A DNA stretch of 64,000 bases, taken from the NCBI GenBank assembly GCA_037157565.1, contig JAZHRO010000036.1, positions 131,324,001 to 131,388,000 of the forward strand. The letters run 5' to 3'. Both the position numbers and the translations under genes were made by a program. This document shows positions 37,401 through 47,993 of the stretch, in pieces. The number at the start of each line of letters is the position of its first letter. The stretch's first letter is position 1. The notes beneath the pieces were generated by a model. It was not told the origin of the DNA. It was given only the letters and a program-made list of their open reading frames with translations, and did no database searches. This stretch comes from Thalassia testudinum (taxonomy: Eukaryota > Streptophyta > Magnoliopsida > Alismatales > Hydrocharitaceae).

Positions 37401-40125
37401 TATCTGGATTCGACTCCTTAGTTTGCGGATCAAGATCTTTCTGCGGTTGATGAGGTATAATCAGATCATTCTGGAAGTATGTTTCATCAACCAAAGTCCT
37501 AATGTCACAAATCTGTTCGATGACACCGCAATTGATTCCTTGTTGGGCCTTAAATATATCAATTTTCAGTGTTTGATTCCCAAATTTGAGCTCTATTTGG
37601 CTCTCCTCACAGCTGATGTTGGCTCTAGCAGTAGCCAAGAAAGGTCTCCCTAGAATGATTGGTGTATCCCTAGGGTTCTCAGGTGCGTCCATATCTAAGA
37701 CTATAAAGTCCACTGGAAAATAGAAATCCCGCACTCTTACGATAACATCCTCGAGAATCCCTTTTGGTGACTTTATAGATTGATCTGCTAATTGTAATGT
37801 CACCTCGGTTGGTTTTAGCTCAGATTCTTCTAGATGGTCAAGTAAGGATGTGGGTATCAGGTTTATGGATGCACCCAAGTCTAACAATGCTCTATCAAAT
37901 TGGGTACCACCTATCTTGCAGGAAATCAGGGGAGTACCAGGATCTTTTGCCTTGGGTGGGAGTCTACTGAGGATTACAGAGCTGGCTTGCTCTGACAGAA
38001 TAATTGGGCTCCCTCCCTTGGTTCGCGGCTTACGCTGGGGTGTACATATATTCTTTAGAAATTGTGCGTAAGCTGGTACGTGGCGGATTGCATCCATCAA
38101 GGGGATGTTTATGTGGACCTGCTCAAAGAGCTTGACCAGGTCCTCCTCAGGGGCCACGGGTTTGGTGGTCTTCTTTCCCTTGGTCAAGGCCTCGGGAAAC
38201 GGGATCTTGGTTGGTTCTTCTAGGATAGGTCCAGGTTGTGGATCCGGAACAACGGTATCTTGGATAACTATCCTAGGGTCATGGTTATCAGGCTTGGAGT
38301 GGTTTGGATAATGCGGGTCTTGAGTTGTTTTACCACTACGTGTTGTTACAGAATTTAATCCGGCCTGATTTTGGTTTGGGTTTGGTAAGAGGGGTGGCTG
38401 CTGCTGAAATCCCGCATAAGAAGTTGAGGCTTCCATCTCGTCTGGAGATGGAGCCGTAGGGGCCTGATAAATCCATTGTGCGTGGCCTAAATTTGGATTC
38501 ATAACGCGCTTCTGGGTTGGCACGTTATTTGGGTTAGGAAGAGGTTGGGAAGGGAGTGTGCCTGGCTGGCGAGAATTTGCCAACTGGGCTAGTTGAGTTT
38601 TAACCTCTGTAAGTTCGTCCTTGTGCTGTTTTTGAATAGCCGCATTCGTTCTTTGAATGTCAGCCAGAGCCTGAAGGATTAGGGACATTTGATCCTGATT
38701 TGGCCCTGATGGATAAGTAGGGTTGGGCCGAGGCTGAGGCGGCTGGTAATGACGAGAGGGCTGTGGGCGGGACTGAAAAGGTGGTCTTTGGGTTTTGGAA
38801 TTTCTCGCCCACTGAAAATTGGGATGGTTTCGCCATCCAGGGTTGTAAGTGTTGGAGAATGGGTCGTTCTGGATGGCATTGAGGTCCTCGCAGGTCTGAG
38901 GAACCTCCTGAGAATCAGGGAAAGGGGGAATGGAGTTCCCCGGGCTGGTGTAGAAAGGATCGGATGATCCTCCGATCCGAGAATCAGATGGGGATGGATA
39001 TGGATCCATCCTAGGGGAAGATCGGTGGAGGATGTTTTGCACAGTCTCCTGTGTGGAAGGAGGTTGTGCAAAGGAGTTACGCGTGGAGGTGGCTCGCTGC
39101 AAGTGCTGAGTCAGCTCATCCACCTTCTTCTCAATGATTGAGACCTTGTCCAATCGACTGGCCATTAATTCCAGGTCGACTGATGCGGACAGGCCCTGCG
39201 TCTCATGTGCTCCCTTAAGATTCGTCGCTGCGTGGGTATTCGTCCTGTTGAATAATCCCATGGAGTCATTGTTGATGGAGTTCTCGCACATGTTTTCGAG
39301 AATCTCCCATACGGTGTCTTCATGTTGACCCATGATGTTTCCTCCGCAAGTTGCATTGACGAAAAGGCGGATGTCCTCACGGAGTCCCTGGTAAAAAGAT
39401 TGGACTTGTTCCCATTTAGGAACTCCGTGATGGGGGCACTTTCTCATGAGATCCTGAAAACGATCCCATGCCTCATGGAGAGGTTCTCCTGATTGTTGAG
39501 TGAAGTGTGTAATCTAATGGCGCAAGGCGTTGGTCCGTCCAACGGGAAAAAACTTTTTCAAAAACTCGGATTGAAGTTCTTCCCAAGTGTTGATCGGCCG
39601 GGTCTGAGTTTGATACCAATGGGTGGCCTTGTCCATAAGAGAAAAGGAGAACATCTTCATGAGAAGAATATCTCGATTTTGCGCATCTGATCCAAAAGTG
39701 TGGGCCAGATGCTTTAGTTGTTTGATGTGCTGGAAGGGATCTTCAGAATTAAGCCCATGGAATTTAGGTATAGCATGAATCATGTTGGGCTTTAATTCGG
39801 AATCAGGTCCTCCAGTCGGGATTCTGACTCGAGGCTCAATGGCCACCGCAGCAGGATTGTAGTGGTCCCGCACCATAGGACGCTGTGGTGGGTGCACGAA
39901 GTTTTGGAAGAGGTCATTGAGTCGCTGGAGCTGGTGTTCCAGATTATTTTCTTCCTCAACTGGCTGAGCCATGATGGGGGAAGAAGAAGAACTTGGTTCT
40001 GAATCAGAAGAGAGAATAATGTGAGGGTGTTGCTGCACAAACACGGGCGTCGAGGCTTGGCCTTGACGAGAGCGAATTTCTAAAGGAGGTCTTAAGGGTG
40101 GTCTTAAGGACCTCCTTCCGTACAT
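34426..40125 (-). pseudogene. gag-pol polyprotein of Athila-like element C, two TAG stops
   Basis: One frame of 1900 codons from ATG (40125) to the stop at 34426. Gag occupies about residues 1-400, with a capsid core around 80-260 and no CCHC knuckle seen. Protease follows (DLGASINLIP near residue 750), then reverse transcriptase (about 1000-1230; FMDDFS near 1180), RNase H (CDASDFAVGAVLG near 1327) and integrase (HHCC zinc finger about 1533-1576, first catalytic Asp in GIDFMGPFP near 1609, last acidic block [12 protein letters not shown]). The stops are TAG at 39514-39516 within Gag (after NALRH) and TAG at 35236-35238, where integrase normally reads VSKW. Both lie inside domains, so they inactivate rather than regulate. 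Otherwise the frame is intact with no frameshift, which fits a recent insertion. Confidence 0.9.
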
Positions 40126-41030
40126 GCACTGTTGGAAGAGGTAAGTTTAGAAGGTGCTGGACCCAATCAAGACACCCAAAAATGTGTTGGGTGACTATAG
40201 TGGTGCAGGGCAGATGGACCCCTTGATCAGAAAGATCGTCCACCTGAGAATTACCTGGGCAGCCAGAGAGGGAGAGTCTCGCGAAGACCCCTACACAGTA
40301 GAGCGTCCCCACGGGTTACAGGGTTTCCCCCACCCGACCGCTCTTGTCACTGCGGTTCCAGGTAGACCAGAATGGGGATCTTGACCTCTTAAGTCTACCA
40401 ATTTTAAGATCAGGGTGCTTAAGGTTTCACTTGAACTTTAGTCTTTTAAGTGCAAAGAGTGACCTAATTTAAGGTTGGTTGACCCAAGGGGTCAACTTTA
40501 CCTCTTGTTTTCTTTGAGAGCTTTTAGGTCTTGTCTTTTAGGGTTCAAGTGTTTAGAGAGCCAATTGTTTTAGGTTTTCTTTGAATAGGTATTTTCAATC
40601 AATGGTTTAGGCACACTTCTTTTGGATTTTCTCCATTCTTGATTTAAGTAGTGTGTCTCTAAAACCCTAATATTGAATCTTATGTTGGCTCTACTTGGTC
40701 CAGTTAGTTCTTTGTTAGGTAATTAGGGCTCAAGCAAGAATGTGTTAGCCCTTAAATACCCTTAATAGTGTGCAGGACTAATGAGTTGAAAACATGCAAC
40801 TCTTTATGGTTACGAAGTATGGAAGACAGGTTAGCCCTATATTGCTTGTTCTTTTCTTTTCTTCCTCTTTAGAGTTTAGGGGTTAATAGTGAGAGGAAAA
40901 ATTTACCTGTCCTCGGAGTGGTTGTCGTGCGGTTGCTTGTCTTCTTGATTTCCTGTAGCTGCACAAAAGAGAGGAGATTATCAGAAATTAAAAAGAAACA
41001 GGAATGTTTACCTCTAGAATAGCCGTTGCT
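40126..41030 (-). other. Leader of element C
   Basis: About 0.9 kb between the primer site and the Gag ATG. It has no conserved frame. A frame at 40004-40312 overlaps it and has no recognisable motif. Confidence 0.6.
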
Positions 41031-41047
41031 CCCCGGCAACGGTGCCA
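41031..41047 (-). other. Primer-binding site of element C (tRNA-Asp type)
   Basis: On the minus strand TGGCACCGTTGCCGGGG matches the complement of the tRNA-Asp 3' end with one mismatch (A for G at position 5). It lies 4 nt from the 5' LTR. Asp-type primer sites are known in this branch of plant Ty3/gypsy elements. Confidence 0.85.
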
Positions 41048-41051
41048 AAAT

Positions 41052-43827
41052 TGATGGCGATGGGCGTGAAGAGATAACCGGGTTTTATTGTTATGTCGTT
41101 GTAGTAGAGCCAGTTATTGCCATCATTTCAAATATATAATTTTTTTACTCGGAAAATAAAAGAGTTCCCGAGGTCGAACTCAGGGAGCAAGTTGTATTCT
41201 AGGGGTACAAAGTTTCTTCTACAAAAATATAGATAGATAGAGAGAGATGAAAATTTGTTGGCTTCTTCTTTCTCGTCTGTCTTCTTCTTTCTTTTCTCTT
41301 CTCTTTGGCTTTTGGTTCCTTTATCTCCTTGTGGTCTTCCTCTTCTTTCTGTCTTCTTTATCTGCAGCAGTGGGTGATGTTCTTCTTCGTCTTTCAACTC
41401 TTGTTTCTGCTTTGTCTCTTTCTTTTTCTGCAGAGCAGTCCTTGTCCTGTTCTTCTTCCTCTTTTCTGCCTTCAGAGCGTCGTCTGATTTTCCAATCAGA
41501 CGACTTAAACCGCCGCTGCTACAGTGCCGCTCGGTGCTCCTTCCTTCAGCTTTCGTCGTCCTTCTCTGCCTCGCTCGTCTTCTTCTTCTTCTTCGCCTTT
41601 TCCTCTTTGCTTCGAGCAGTCCTGGCTGCTCTTCTTCCGTCAGTCTTCTTCTCCGGTTCTTCTTCTTCACCTGTGCCTGCAAACTTGCACCGCTTGATCA
41701 GAGGGGCAAAACCTATCCCTACCCTCCCCCGCGTCTCTCTCTCACAGAATCCGCTCTTAGGAAAGCTCTCCCAGAGCGGCCGGGTAAGTCGGGTACGGGT
41801 CGCGCCCGGGTCCAGGCCCACCGGCGTGAGTGGTGGGCGAGGAGTGCAAGTCAGCCTAAGTCGGGTCGGGCCAGGTCCGCGAGGCGTGAGCGCGGACGAG
41901 ACCGGGTCGAGCGAGCGAGTGAGTGAGAGGGACCTCACCTCGTGCTCAGGAGGCAACGAGCATAAGGTGCTTTTTGCCTTTATGCAGGCGCTCTCCTCTG
42001 AAAGGTTACGAGGTGGGACTAAATGTCCCACCCCAATTTGGGTGCCTGCGCGGAGGAAGCAGCGGCAGTCGAGGCGAAGCGCGGGGGCTTCGCGCGAGCG
42101 CTTCGCCTCAACTGCAGCCTAACGTTTTGCCGAAGTGCCCCCGCACAGCCTGGGAGGGTGACCTGGGCGCTTCGCACCAGGGGCAGCAGGTGAAGAAGCT
42201 GCTTCGCTTCAACAATGGCGGCGACGAGCGCAGGTACCTGCCCACAGAAAAACGGCCTCTCGGCCCAATTAGAAACACGGAGGACCTTCGCCGTGGCACG
42301 GCGAAGGTGGTCGGGGGGTGTGCAGGCGGCGGGGCGGAGCCCAAGAGCTGCCCTAGGTCGGACTGTGGGTCGGAAGATGGGTTTGTTCGGTGGAGTTGCA
42401 GAGGGTGATGTGGGGGAAGTGGAAGGGCGGAGGTTGATCAGGGTGAGGAGGCGGAGGTTCTGCGGTGGTCGGCGAGCCGTGTGGGTTGCTGGAGTGATGG
42501 GAGCGGCTCGCCGGAGGATGGCCGGAGGCGGAGAAGGTGAGGGTGATTGGTCGGAATCGAGGTAACAGTAAAGATGTAAAATGAGGAAAAGGAAGAGGGG
42601 AGGAAGAGGAGGAGTTCTACCTACTCAGTAGGAGGAGGAGGGGCCGGAGCGGGCGACAATCGTATCGACTGTCGCCGGAGAAGAAGATGCCCGGGGGAAG
42701 GGGCGGCGGCGAGCAGAGGGCCGGAGAGGCGCCAGCTGGGTGCGGCGTGGCGCGGGAAGAGCGAGGGAGAGCAACCCTGCAGCTGGTAGTGCGGCAGAGC
42801 GACGAGGAGGAAGAGGGGAGGCCGCAGGAGCTGGAGGGCTTCCTGTCGGAGTGGGAAGAGAGGAAGTGGGGGTCTTTCTCCGTCAGGACCGAGCTCCTCA
42901 GAACGGCGGACCGACGGGGATATTTATAGAGGCGGAATCAGAGAGGAGGGTGGAGGGAGACGACGTGCCTCCCTCGCCGGAGGACGCCGGAGATGGAGAC
43001 CCATACCGTCCGTGCGTTCGCACGGCCGGTATGGTGGGTTGCAGCGACCAGGGGGGTGCTCCTGCGACGGCTGACGACGCAGGGCACCCCCATTTGTCTT
43101 GGCAGGCCCTCCCTCTCACCCTGCGCAGCGCCATGCTCCGCGCAAGGTCGCCGGAGCATGGTGCTGGCAGGTTTTGCAGGGAGGACCTGAACGCAAAGAA
43201 CGAAGGAGAGTTAGGGGCCAAAATGCGAGGGTTCAAAAGTTGAGGGCCAAAATGTAAAGTTGGTCAAGAAGGTTTCTTCTTAGACTCAAGTTTTTATATA
43301 TGACAAATTAGGGCCTAAGGAATCTGATGGTGAATTTTATTTCTAGATTAAACCTTGTTTGACCGATCAATTTACACAAAAACCCAAATTAAGTTATTAA
43401 TTGGGTATGGTTCTCAATGTAGGTCAAAATGGGATCTGAAGGCCAAATTGAAGGTTCTAAACCCTAGAGATTATTTTTCTATGAATTTTAGAGGGTTTAT
43501 TCTATTTTTACTTTGCCTCGAACCTCGTGAATTGAAGTGGGTTTGTTTTAAGGTTACAGATTATCATTTAGTTCCTTAGAATTGCTGTAGCCCTTGTCAG
43601 ATCATCCCACTTTCCTTCTTATTCGGTTTGCTTGACCTGTGTTTGGACCCTGAATTACCCTGTATGCAGATTATACTGGTAAAATTGCATTTTTACCCCT
43701 TATGACTTGTTTTCTCCTTAAACTCAGAATTCTCTGAGTTAAGCCTTTCCTTGAGTTATGTAGGAGCTTTTATCCTTTGTATTGGGTCAAAATGAGCTAG
43801 TTATGGCTCATGATGAGGTTCTCATCA
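41052..43827 (-). mobile_element. 5' LTR of element C
   Basis: 2776 bp, the promoter-bearing copy. TATA box TATAAATA on the minus strand at 42921-42928, conserved 34-nt hairpin at 43001-43034, and tRNA-Asp-like block at 41095-41109 (one mismatch). Open frames of 100-290 codons here are low-complexity by-products of CT/GA-rich sequence. Confidence 0.92.
42921..42928 (-). promoter_or_regulatory. TATA box of the 5' LTR of element C
   Basis: TATAAATA read on the minus strand, inside CCTCTATAAATATCC. It is conserved in the 3' LTR (31952-31959) and in LTR H. Confidence 0.7.
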
Positions 43828-45563
43828 CCCCCATTACTCCCGATTTTGCGGGTAGAGTGGCTTACCTTAGTTAATTACAAACATTAATGTATATCTGAAA
43901 TTAATGATAGATCCTAGGATATGGCATGAATCCTAGGACCAGGAAAACTAGATTGAATGATAGATCCTAGGGTATGGCATGAATCCTAGGACCTGAAAAC
44001 TAGATTGAATGATAGATCCTAGGGTATGGCATGAATCTTAGGACCTGAAAACTAGATTGAATGATAAATCCTAGGGTGTGGTATGAATCCTAGGAACAGA
44101 AATACTAAAATGAATGTCTTGAATGCCTGAATTGCAGTCTTGGATGAGTAGATAGAATAATGATAATTGCATGTAATTAGATAACAGCTACCTATGAAAT
44201 GTAGAGTACTGTTGCTAGTAACTGCTACATGTAATTCCTGTTGCTTGGAAACTAAATTTGAGCTACTTGTATATAAATTGGAAAAGAAAGATTAAATGTT
44301 GGAAACACATGCTATATGTGAATAAAACTGAAATGATGAAACCTAGTATGGCATGGCCTGAGGAAACATGAGCACTAACCCTACGGGGAATTAGGAGTAG
44401 AGCTCCTAGAAATAAATGGAATGGAACTGGAAAAGTAAATGGGAAGTGTGTTGTCTCTTGGGTACGTGGTACCAAAGAGAGCACATATTACCTCTTAGTG
44501 TAGAGGGGAGCTTGCCACCCTCAAGTTGAGATCGGGGTGAGTTTGGCCACTTTGCACCAACTTTCTGGTCCTCGCGTACACAGTACTGGGGAGAGCTGCT
44601 AGTGTAGGGAGAGAGCTAGCCACCCCACGGGGCCCGGGGTTCAGCTAGCCGTCCTACACCGATTTGTTAGGCCCACTAGGCAAACCAGGGTAGCCAGGCA
44701 AGGGTGCGCGAACTGTGGAGGGACGAGTCCCCTGTTTGGTTACTATGGAGGGGCTAGACCCCTGTTACTGAGAGGGCTCTGCCCTATGCTAGTTCTATGC
44801 TGTGCTTTGGGCCCACCCGTTAAAGGAAACGACTGACCGCGTGCCAGTGTGGGGTAGCTACGCGTGCATTTATCGCGCGTGCCGTAGTCACCGTTACGTC
44901 TATCAGTGACCTTGGGGTGGTTGACTGAGGGTAGGATCACCACGGAGGACTCTCCCGACCAAGAGAACACCACGTGCTACTTCTACTTTTCGGAAAAGAC
45001 TGCAATCAAGATCGTTCCCACGAGGAACATTCGAGATCAAGAGAAAGACCTGAGAAATAAACCAAGCAAGAGTCAATAGATAAATAAAGAAAGAAATTAA
45101 AAATAACAACTACTTGTCCACCTTTACTGTCTTTCTTAGCTAGCTGGCTGCCACTCTACTCAGCGTTTTGCTGACGTGTCGTACTTACCACCTTTTTCAA
45201 GACCAGGTGTTGAGCAGCCAGAGCCTACAGCTGCAGAGGGTGCTGAGCCTAGTAGAGCCCAGTAGTTGTACTTTTGTTGTACCTGTTTTCCGTAGTAGTG
45301 AGCTTTTTGTTACACTCGTGTACTCTTTTATTGTAAACTTCATATTTCTGTACTTGTTTTTAATTCTCTACTTTGTGGTGGTGTGTACTGTAGTAGTTCC
45401 TTTCTTTACTGTTGTACTTTTGTTATTGCTAGTTGCTTGCATGGTGAATGTAGTTTATTTTACTGCTTTTTGGTTACTTCCTCATTGGATGACTGGGTCT
45501 TGGGATCAGTCGAGTCGGTTCGATTCTCGTGTCCTATAGGGATTCGGGAACCGGGTCGTAATA
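43828..45563 (+). mobile_element. 3' LTR of element A, right part
   Basis: Resumes with CCCCCATTACTCC after element C (43828-43832 is the right TSD) and is collinear with 23927-25604. It has four minisatellite units at 43905-44101. The end reads GTAATA where the 5' LTR has GTAACA, then GGGGT (45564-45568), the right TSD of A. Confidence 0.9.
43905..44101 (+). repeat. 52-bp minisatellite, four units, in 3' LTR A
   Basis: Same unit as 24001-24147 with one extra copy. The two middle units are nearly identical, so the gain is probably recent. Confidence 0.9.
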
Positions 45564-45568
45564 GGGGT

Positions 45569-46193
45569 AGCTACCTGCGTGCTTATCACGTGTACCGTAG
45601 TCACCGCTACGTCACGACCGTGACCTCGGGGTGGTAGACCGAGTATAGGACTACCACGGTGGGACTCCCCCGGCTGGGAGAGTGCCACGTGAGCATCCTA
45701 TATCACGGGAAGCTACAAGTAAAATCATTCCTATAGGGAATCAGAAGATTAATTAACAAATCCTAATTAAAGATCTCTACGCACCCACATATATAATATA
45801 ATTAGAAAATGGAAAATTTTATGTTAAATGCATGTTACTTCTTAGTCACCACTCTACTCAGCGTTAGTTGACTCCATTTAAATAAATTCTGTACAGGTCA
45901 GGGATTTGAGCAACCCGAGCCACCAGCTGTTGAGGACACTGGGCCTAGTCGAGCCTAGCCTTAGTTCTACTACTTGATAGTGAGTTTTATAGCCTTGTAT
46001 TCTGTTACATGTACTCTTTGATGTGATGGCTATAATATTACTGTCCTCTTTCCCCTATTGAAACTTTCTTTTTGCTTAGTTATTGTACTTGTGTGATTAT
46101 GGTTTGTTGAATTCTTATTGGACGACTGGATCTTGGGATAAACCGAAGCGAGCTTGTCTCAGATCCTGTAGGGATTGGGACCGAGTCGTGACA
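45569..46193 (+). mobile_element. 3' LTR of element B, right part
   Basis: AGCTACC onward matches 15351-15992 of the 5' LTR and ends GTCGTGACA, followed by GATGA (46194-46198), the right TSD of B. A roughly 15-bp gap near 46109 removes the stretch TTACTTGGTTATTTC seen in the 5' LTR. Confidence 0.9.
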
Positions 46194-46208
46194 GATGATC
46201 TTGTGCAG

Positions 46209-46352
46209 TCATATGATACTCTATGTGATTGCAGTGTTGAACCGTTGTTGTTTATGTGCTGTTTTGATGATATACAGTAGTTATATGATACTCTATGTGA
46301 TGTTGTGTTGAAATATTGTTGTTTATGTTGTTGTTTTGATGATATAGTGAAG
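46209..46352. repeat. Two tandem 72-bp units
   Basis: 46209-46280 and 46281-46352 both read ATATGATACTCTATGTGAT...GTTGTTTATGT...GTTTTGATGATATA. They start 11 bp right of element B's TSD in flanking DNA and are not part of B. Confidence 0.85.
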
Positions 46353-47258
46353 TTATTTTGGCCATCAAGTTCTTTATGTTCCATATGTTGAAATGCTACT
46401 GTGTTTGTTTTGAAAGTGGAATGTTCTACCTTTTATGTCTGTTTATAATCTAAATCAGGTGTCTTTTTTAACGTTTGTTAAAAGTAAGGCTTACAAAAAT
46501 GTGGTATGCCCTTAAGGTACTCCAAATTTGTTTCTTTTAGTGTTGTAAGCAAGTATTGTAGTCCACATATCACTAAGAACTTCTTTTGCAAATTGTGTCA
46601 ACATGGTAGTATTCCATGGAACAACTTTTGATCACTCCATGGAAGACCTAGGTGTCAATGGAGTTTAAGGATTAATTTTGTTCCTAATCAATCCATGGAA
46701 CAGTTAAATGGAATAATCAAGTTTCCAAAGTGACTTTCATATTCTGCAGTATATACTTCTTTCTTATAGTACACTCATTCAAGTGATGGAAGAAGTTTCT
46801 TCATTTTGTAGTGGGTTGTTAGATGCAGTATACTCTTCTCTCTTGTGCAATTAGAGGTTATTACTTGGGCCTTCTTCACTCTTTGGTACCATTAGTTTTA
46901 GTTGGTGGTGTTTCTGTACCAGAGAATTGCCAAGTATTTTGTCAGGAGAGTAGGATCTGCAACTAGGAAGAGTGCTTTCTTTTGAGGCTGAACTTCTGTC
47001 TATGGTAACACATACACCAGGAGGCTTCTCTAGCAAGTTACTTTCTATGTCATCTTCATCTCTAGCTAATGGTACTATTTTGGAATTTGATTTTGAAGAA
47101 AAGTTATTTGACTTATGCATCACAATTTCTTCAATGTTTCTATGATATTCCTTATTAAAAACCAAATCACAAGGACACTTAGCAATCATGTGGGAATCCT
47201 TTTTTCCTATAGGAACCCACCTAGTAACCAAAAGGGACTAAATGAAATAAGACAATAT
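46353..47258. other. Unassigned flank with one open minus-strand frame
   Basis: Mostly AT-rich. A minus-strand frame is open for about 126 codons (46851-47231, reading LARDEDDIESNLLEKPPGV in its middle). It lacks an ATG at its start, has no motif I recognise, and lies just downstream of the GRF-type gene on the same strand. It may be chance, or part of a degraded exon. Confidence 0.25.
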
Positions 47259-47584
47259 CTATTGGTAATACATTTTAATTGTGATACTTATGATAATGCA
47301 CATTATACCCACTTTGACATATAACATTAACTCATGTAAGGTTTTCTGCAACTCTATGACTCTCATGTTGGTGTCATGGACCATGTGTTTTATATAATCA
47401 AAATCTCTTCCTAACTCGATGTTCTCTTCATACATGGTTTGTATTAGGAGATCTTCCTCTTTATGCTCCTCTCTCCGATTCGCCCATTTGAAGAATTTAC
47501 AAGTATTGTGTGAACAAGAGTAGAACTTTTGACCTTTGCTTCATGGCTGTCCAAAAACTCTGAGTGCAGCTGGAACTCTACATA
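47259..47584 (-). pseudogene. GRF-type zinc finger gene, 3' half
   Basis: The minus-strand frame reads GQKFYSCSHNTCKFFKWAN, the second half of a plant GRF zinc finger (two further Cys, then FFKWA). It continues into an acidic coiled-coil-like region (about 35 residues) and a hydrophobic C-terminal segment (VGIMCIIISIT) before TAG at 47259-47261. This is the order seen in the small plant GRF proteins: finger, coiled coil, tail anchor. A TGA about 12 codons from the break interrupts the finger, possibly from CGA. The 5' half lies at 53126-53212, beyond the copia insertion. The duplicated ACATA is 47580-47584. These small GRF proteins have no role I can state with confidence. Confidence 0.7.
47580..47584. 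repeat. Left target-site duplication of element G (ACATA)
   Basis: ACATA here and at 53126-53130 flank the element exactly. Confidence 0.9.
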
Positions 47585-47993
47585 TGTTGGTGCTAAAGCA
47601 CCACAATCATTTGTTTTGATGATAACAAAACACGTGTTATTTAACATTTGCAATTTGAGTCTTAGATTTCAGGTCAATTGCAAATGTGGACGTGTTTAGA
47701 CGGAACTCGAGCTCGCATCCAGGACGGATTGGAGGAGCTTGACGGAAAACAGAGGAGGTTCGCGTGGAGTGAAAGATTGAAGATGGAAGGAAATGAAGAA
47801 TAGGATAGATTTCCTTCTTTTGTACTTGTTGTATTTTTTGTTTCTTTTGTTGCTCTTTATTTCCTTAGATATTTCATGTTAAAGAGCCTCAAAGAACCCT
47901 AACAGTAGTCCTAGGAACACCGGCACAACCCTAGGATACTTAGGTTTTCTGTAGAATACTTAGAAAACCAATATAGGGTTCAAACAGCACTTC

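Larger units (their letters stand above)
30086..43827 (-). mobile_element. Athila-like Ty3/gypsy element C, nearly complete
   Basis: 13742 bp on the minus strand. The 5' LTR is 41052-43827 and the 3' LTR 30086-32859, both TG...CA. It has a tRNA-Asp-type primer site (41031-41047), a leader of about 0.9 kb, one gag-pol frame (40125-34426) with two TAG stops, about 1.57 kb of non-coding DNA before the 3' LTR, and a G-rich tract at the LTR. RT blocks such as QRRLNP, WVSPIQVVPKK, FLDGYSGYNQ and FMDDFSVFG with DLGAS in the protease point to the Athila/Tat branch, and Athila fits best. No env-like frame was found. By eye the LTRs differ at roughly 45 positions plus small indels. Confidence 0.92.
22760..45563 (+). 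mobile_element. Tekay/Del chromovirus A, inserted in B's 3' LTR
   Basis: Starts TGTTAAGACCG and ends GTAATA (the 5' LTR ends GTAACA). It has a 5' LTR (22760-25604), Met-type primer site, gag-pol remnant (25792-28874) and a 3' LTR broken by element C (28979-30085 and 43833-45563). It is a sister subfamily to B. The LTRs share the 3' half but differ in the first kilobase. It is internally deleted and encodes no working protein. Confidence 0.9.
13560..46193 (+). mobile_element. Tekay/Del chromovirus B (host of a double nested insertion)
   Basis: A complete but dead Ty3/gypsy element. It has a 5' LTR (13560-15992), tRNA-iMet-type primer-binding site, gag-pol remnant (16178-20946) and a 3' LTR split in two (21032-22759 and 45569-46193) by element A. 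Both ends carry GATGA. Removing A and its duplicated GGGGT restores a 3' LTR collinear with the 5' LTR. The lineage call rests on the RT/RNase H/integrase blocks, the chromodomain-type tail, the Met-type primer site and LTRs of about 2.4 kb, which together fit Tekay (Del). It encodes no intact protein. Confidence 0.9.

Noticed and set aside
39514..39516. Gag TAG as programmed readthrough in the Athila-like element
   Set aside because: It lies inside the Gag domain, not at the gag-pol boundary, and the second TAG is inside integrase.
41247..42122. 291-codon plus-strand frame in the 5' LTR of element C, and its twin at 30281 onward
   Set aside because: CT-rich LTR sequence read antisense to the element. 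It is kept only because the two LTRs are copies of each other; no motif.
46851..47231. 126-codon minus-strand frame as a real gene
   Set aside because: No ATG at its start and no recognised motif; kept only as an unassigned note.
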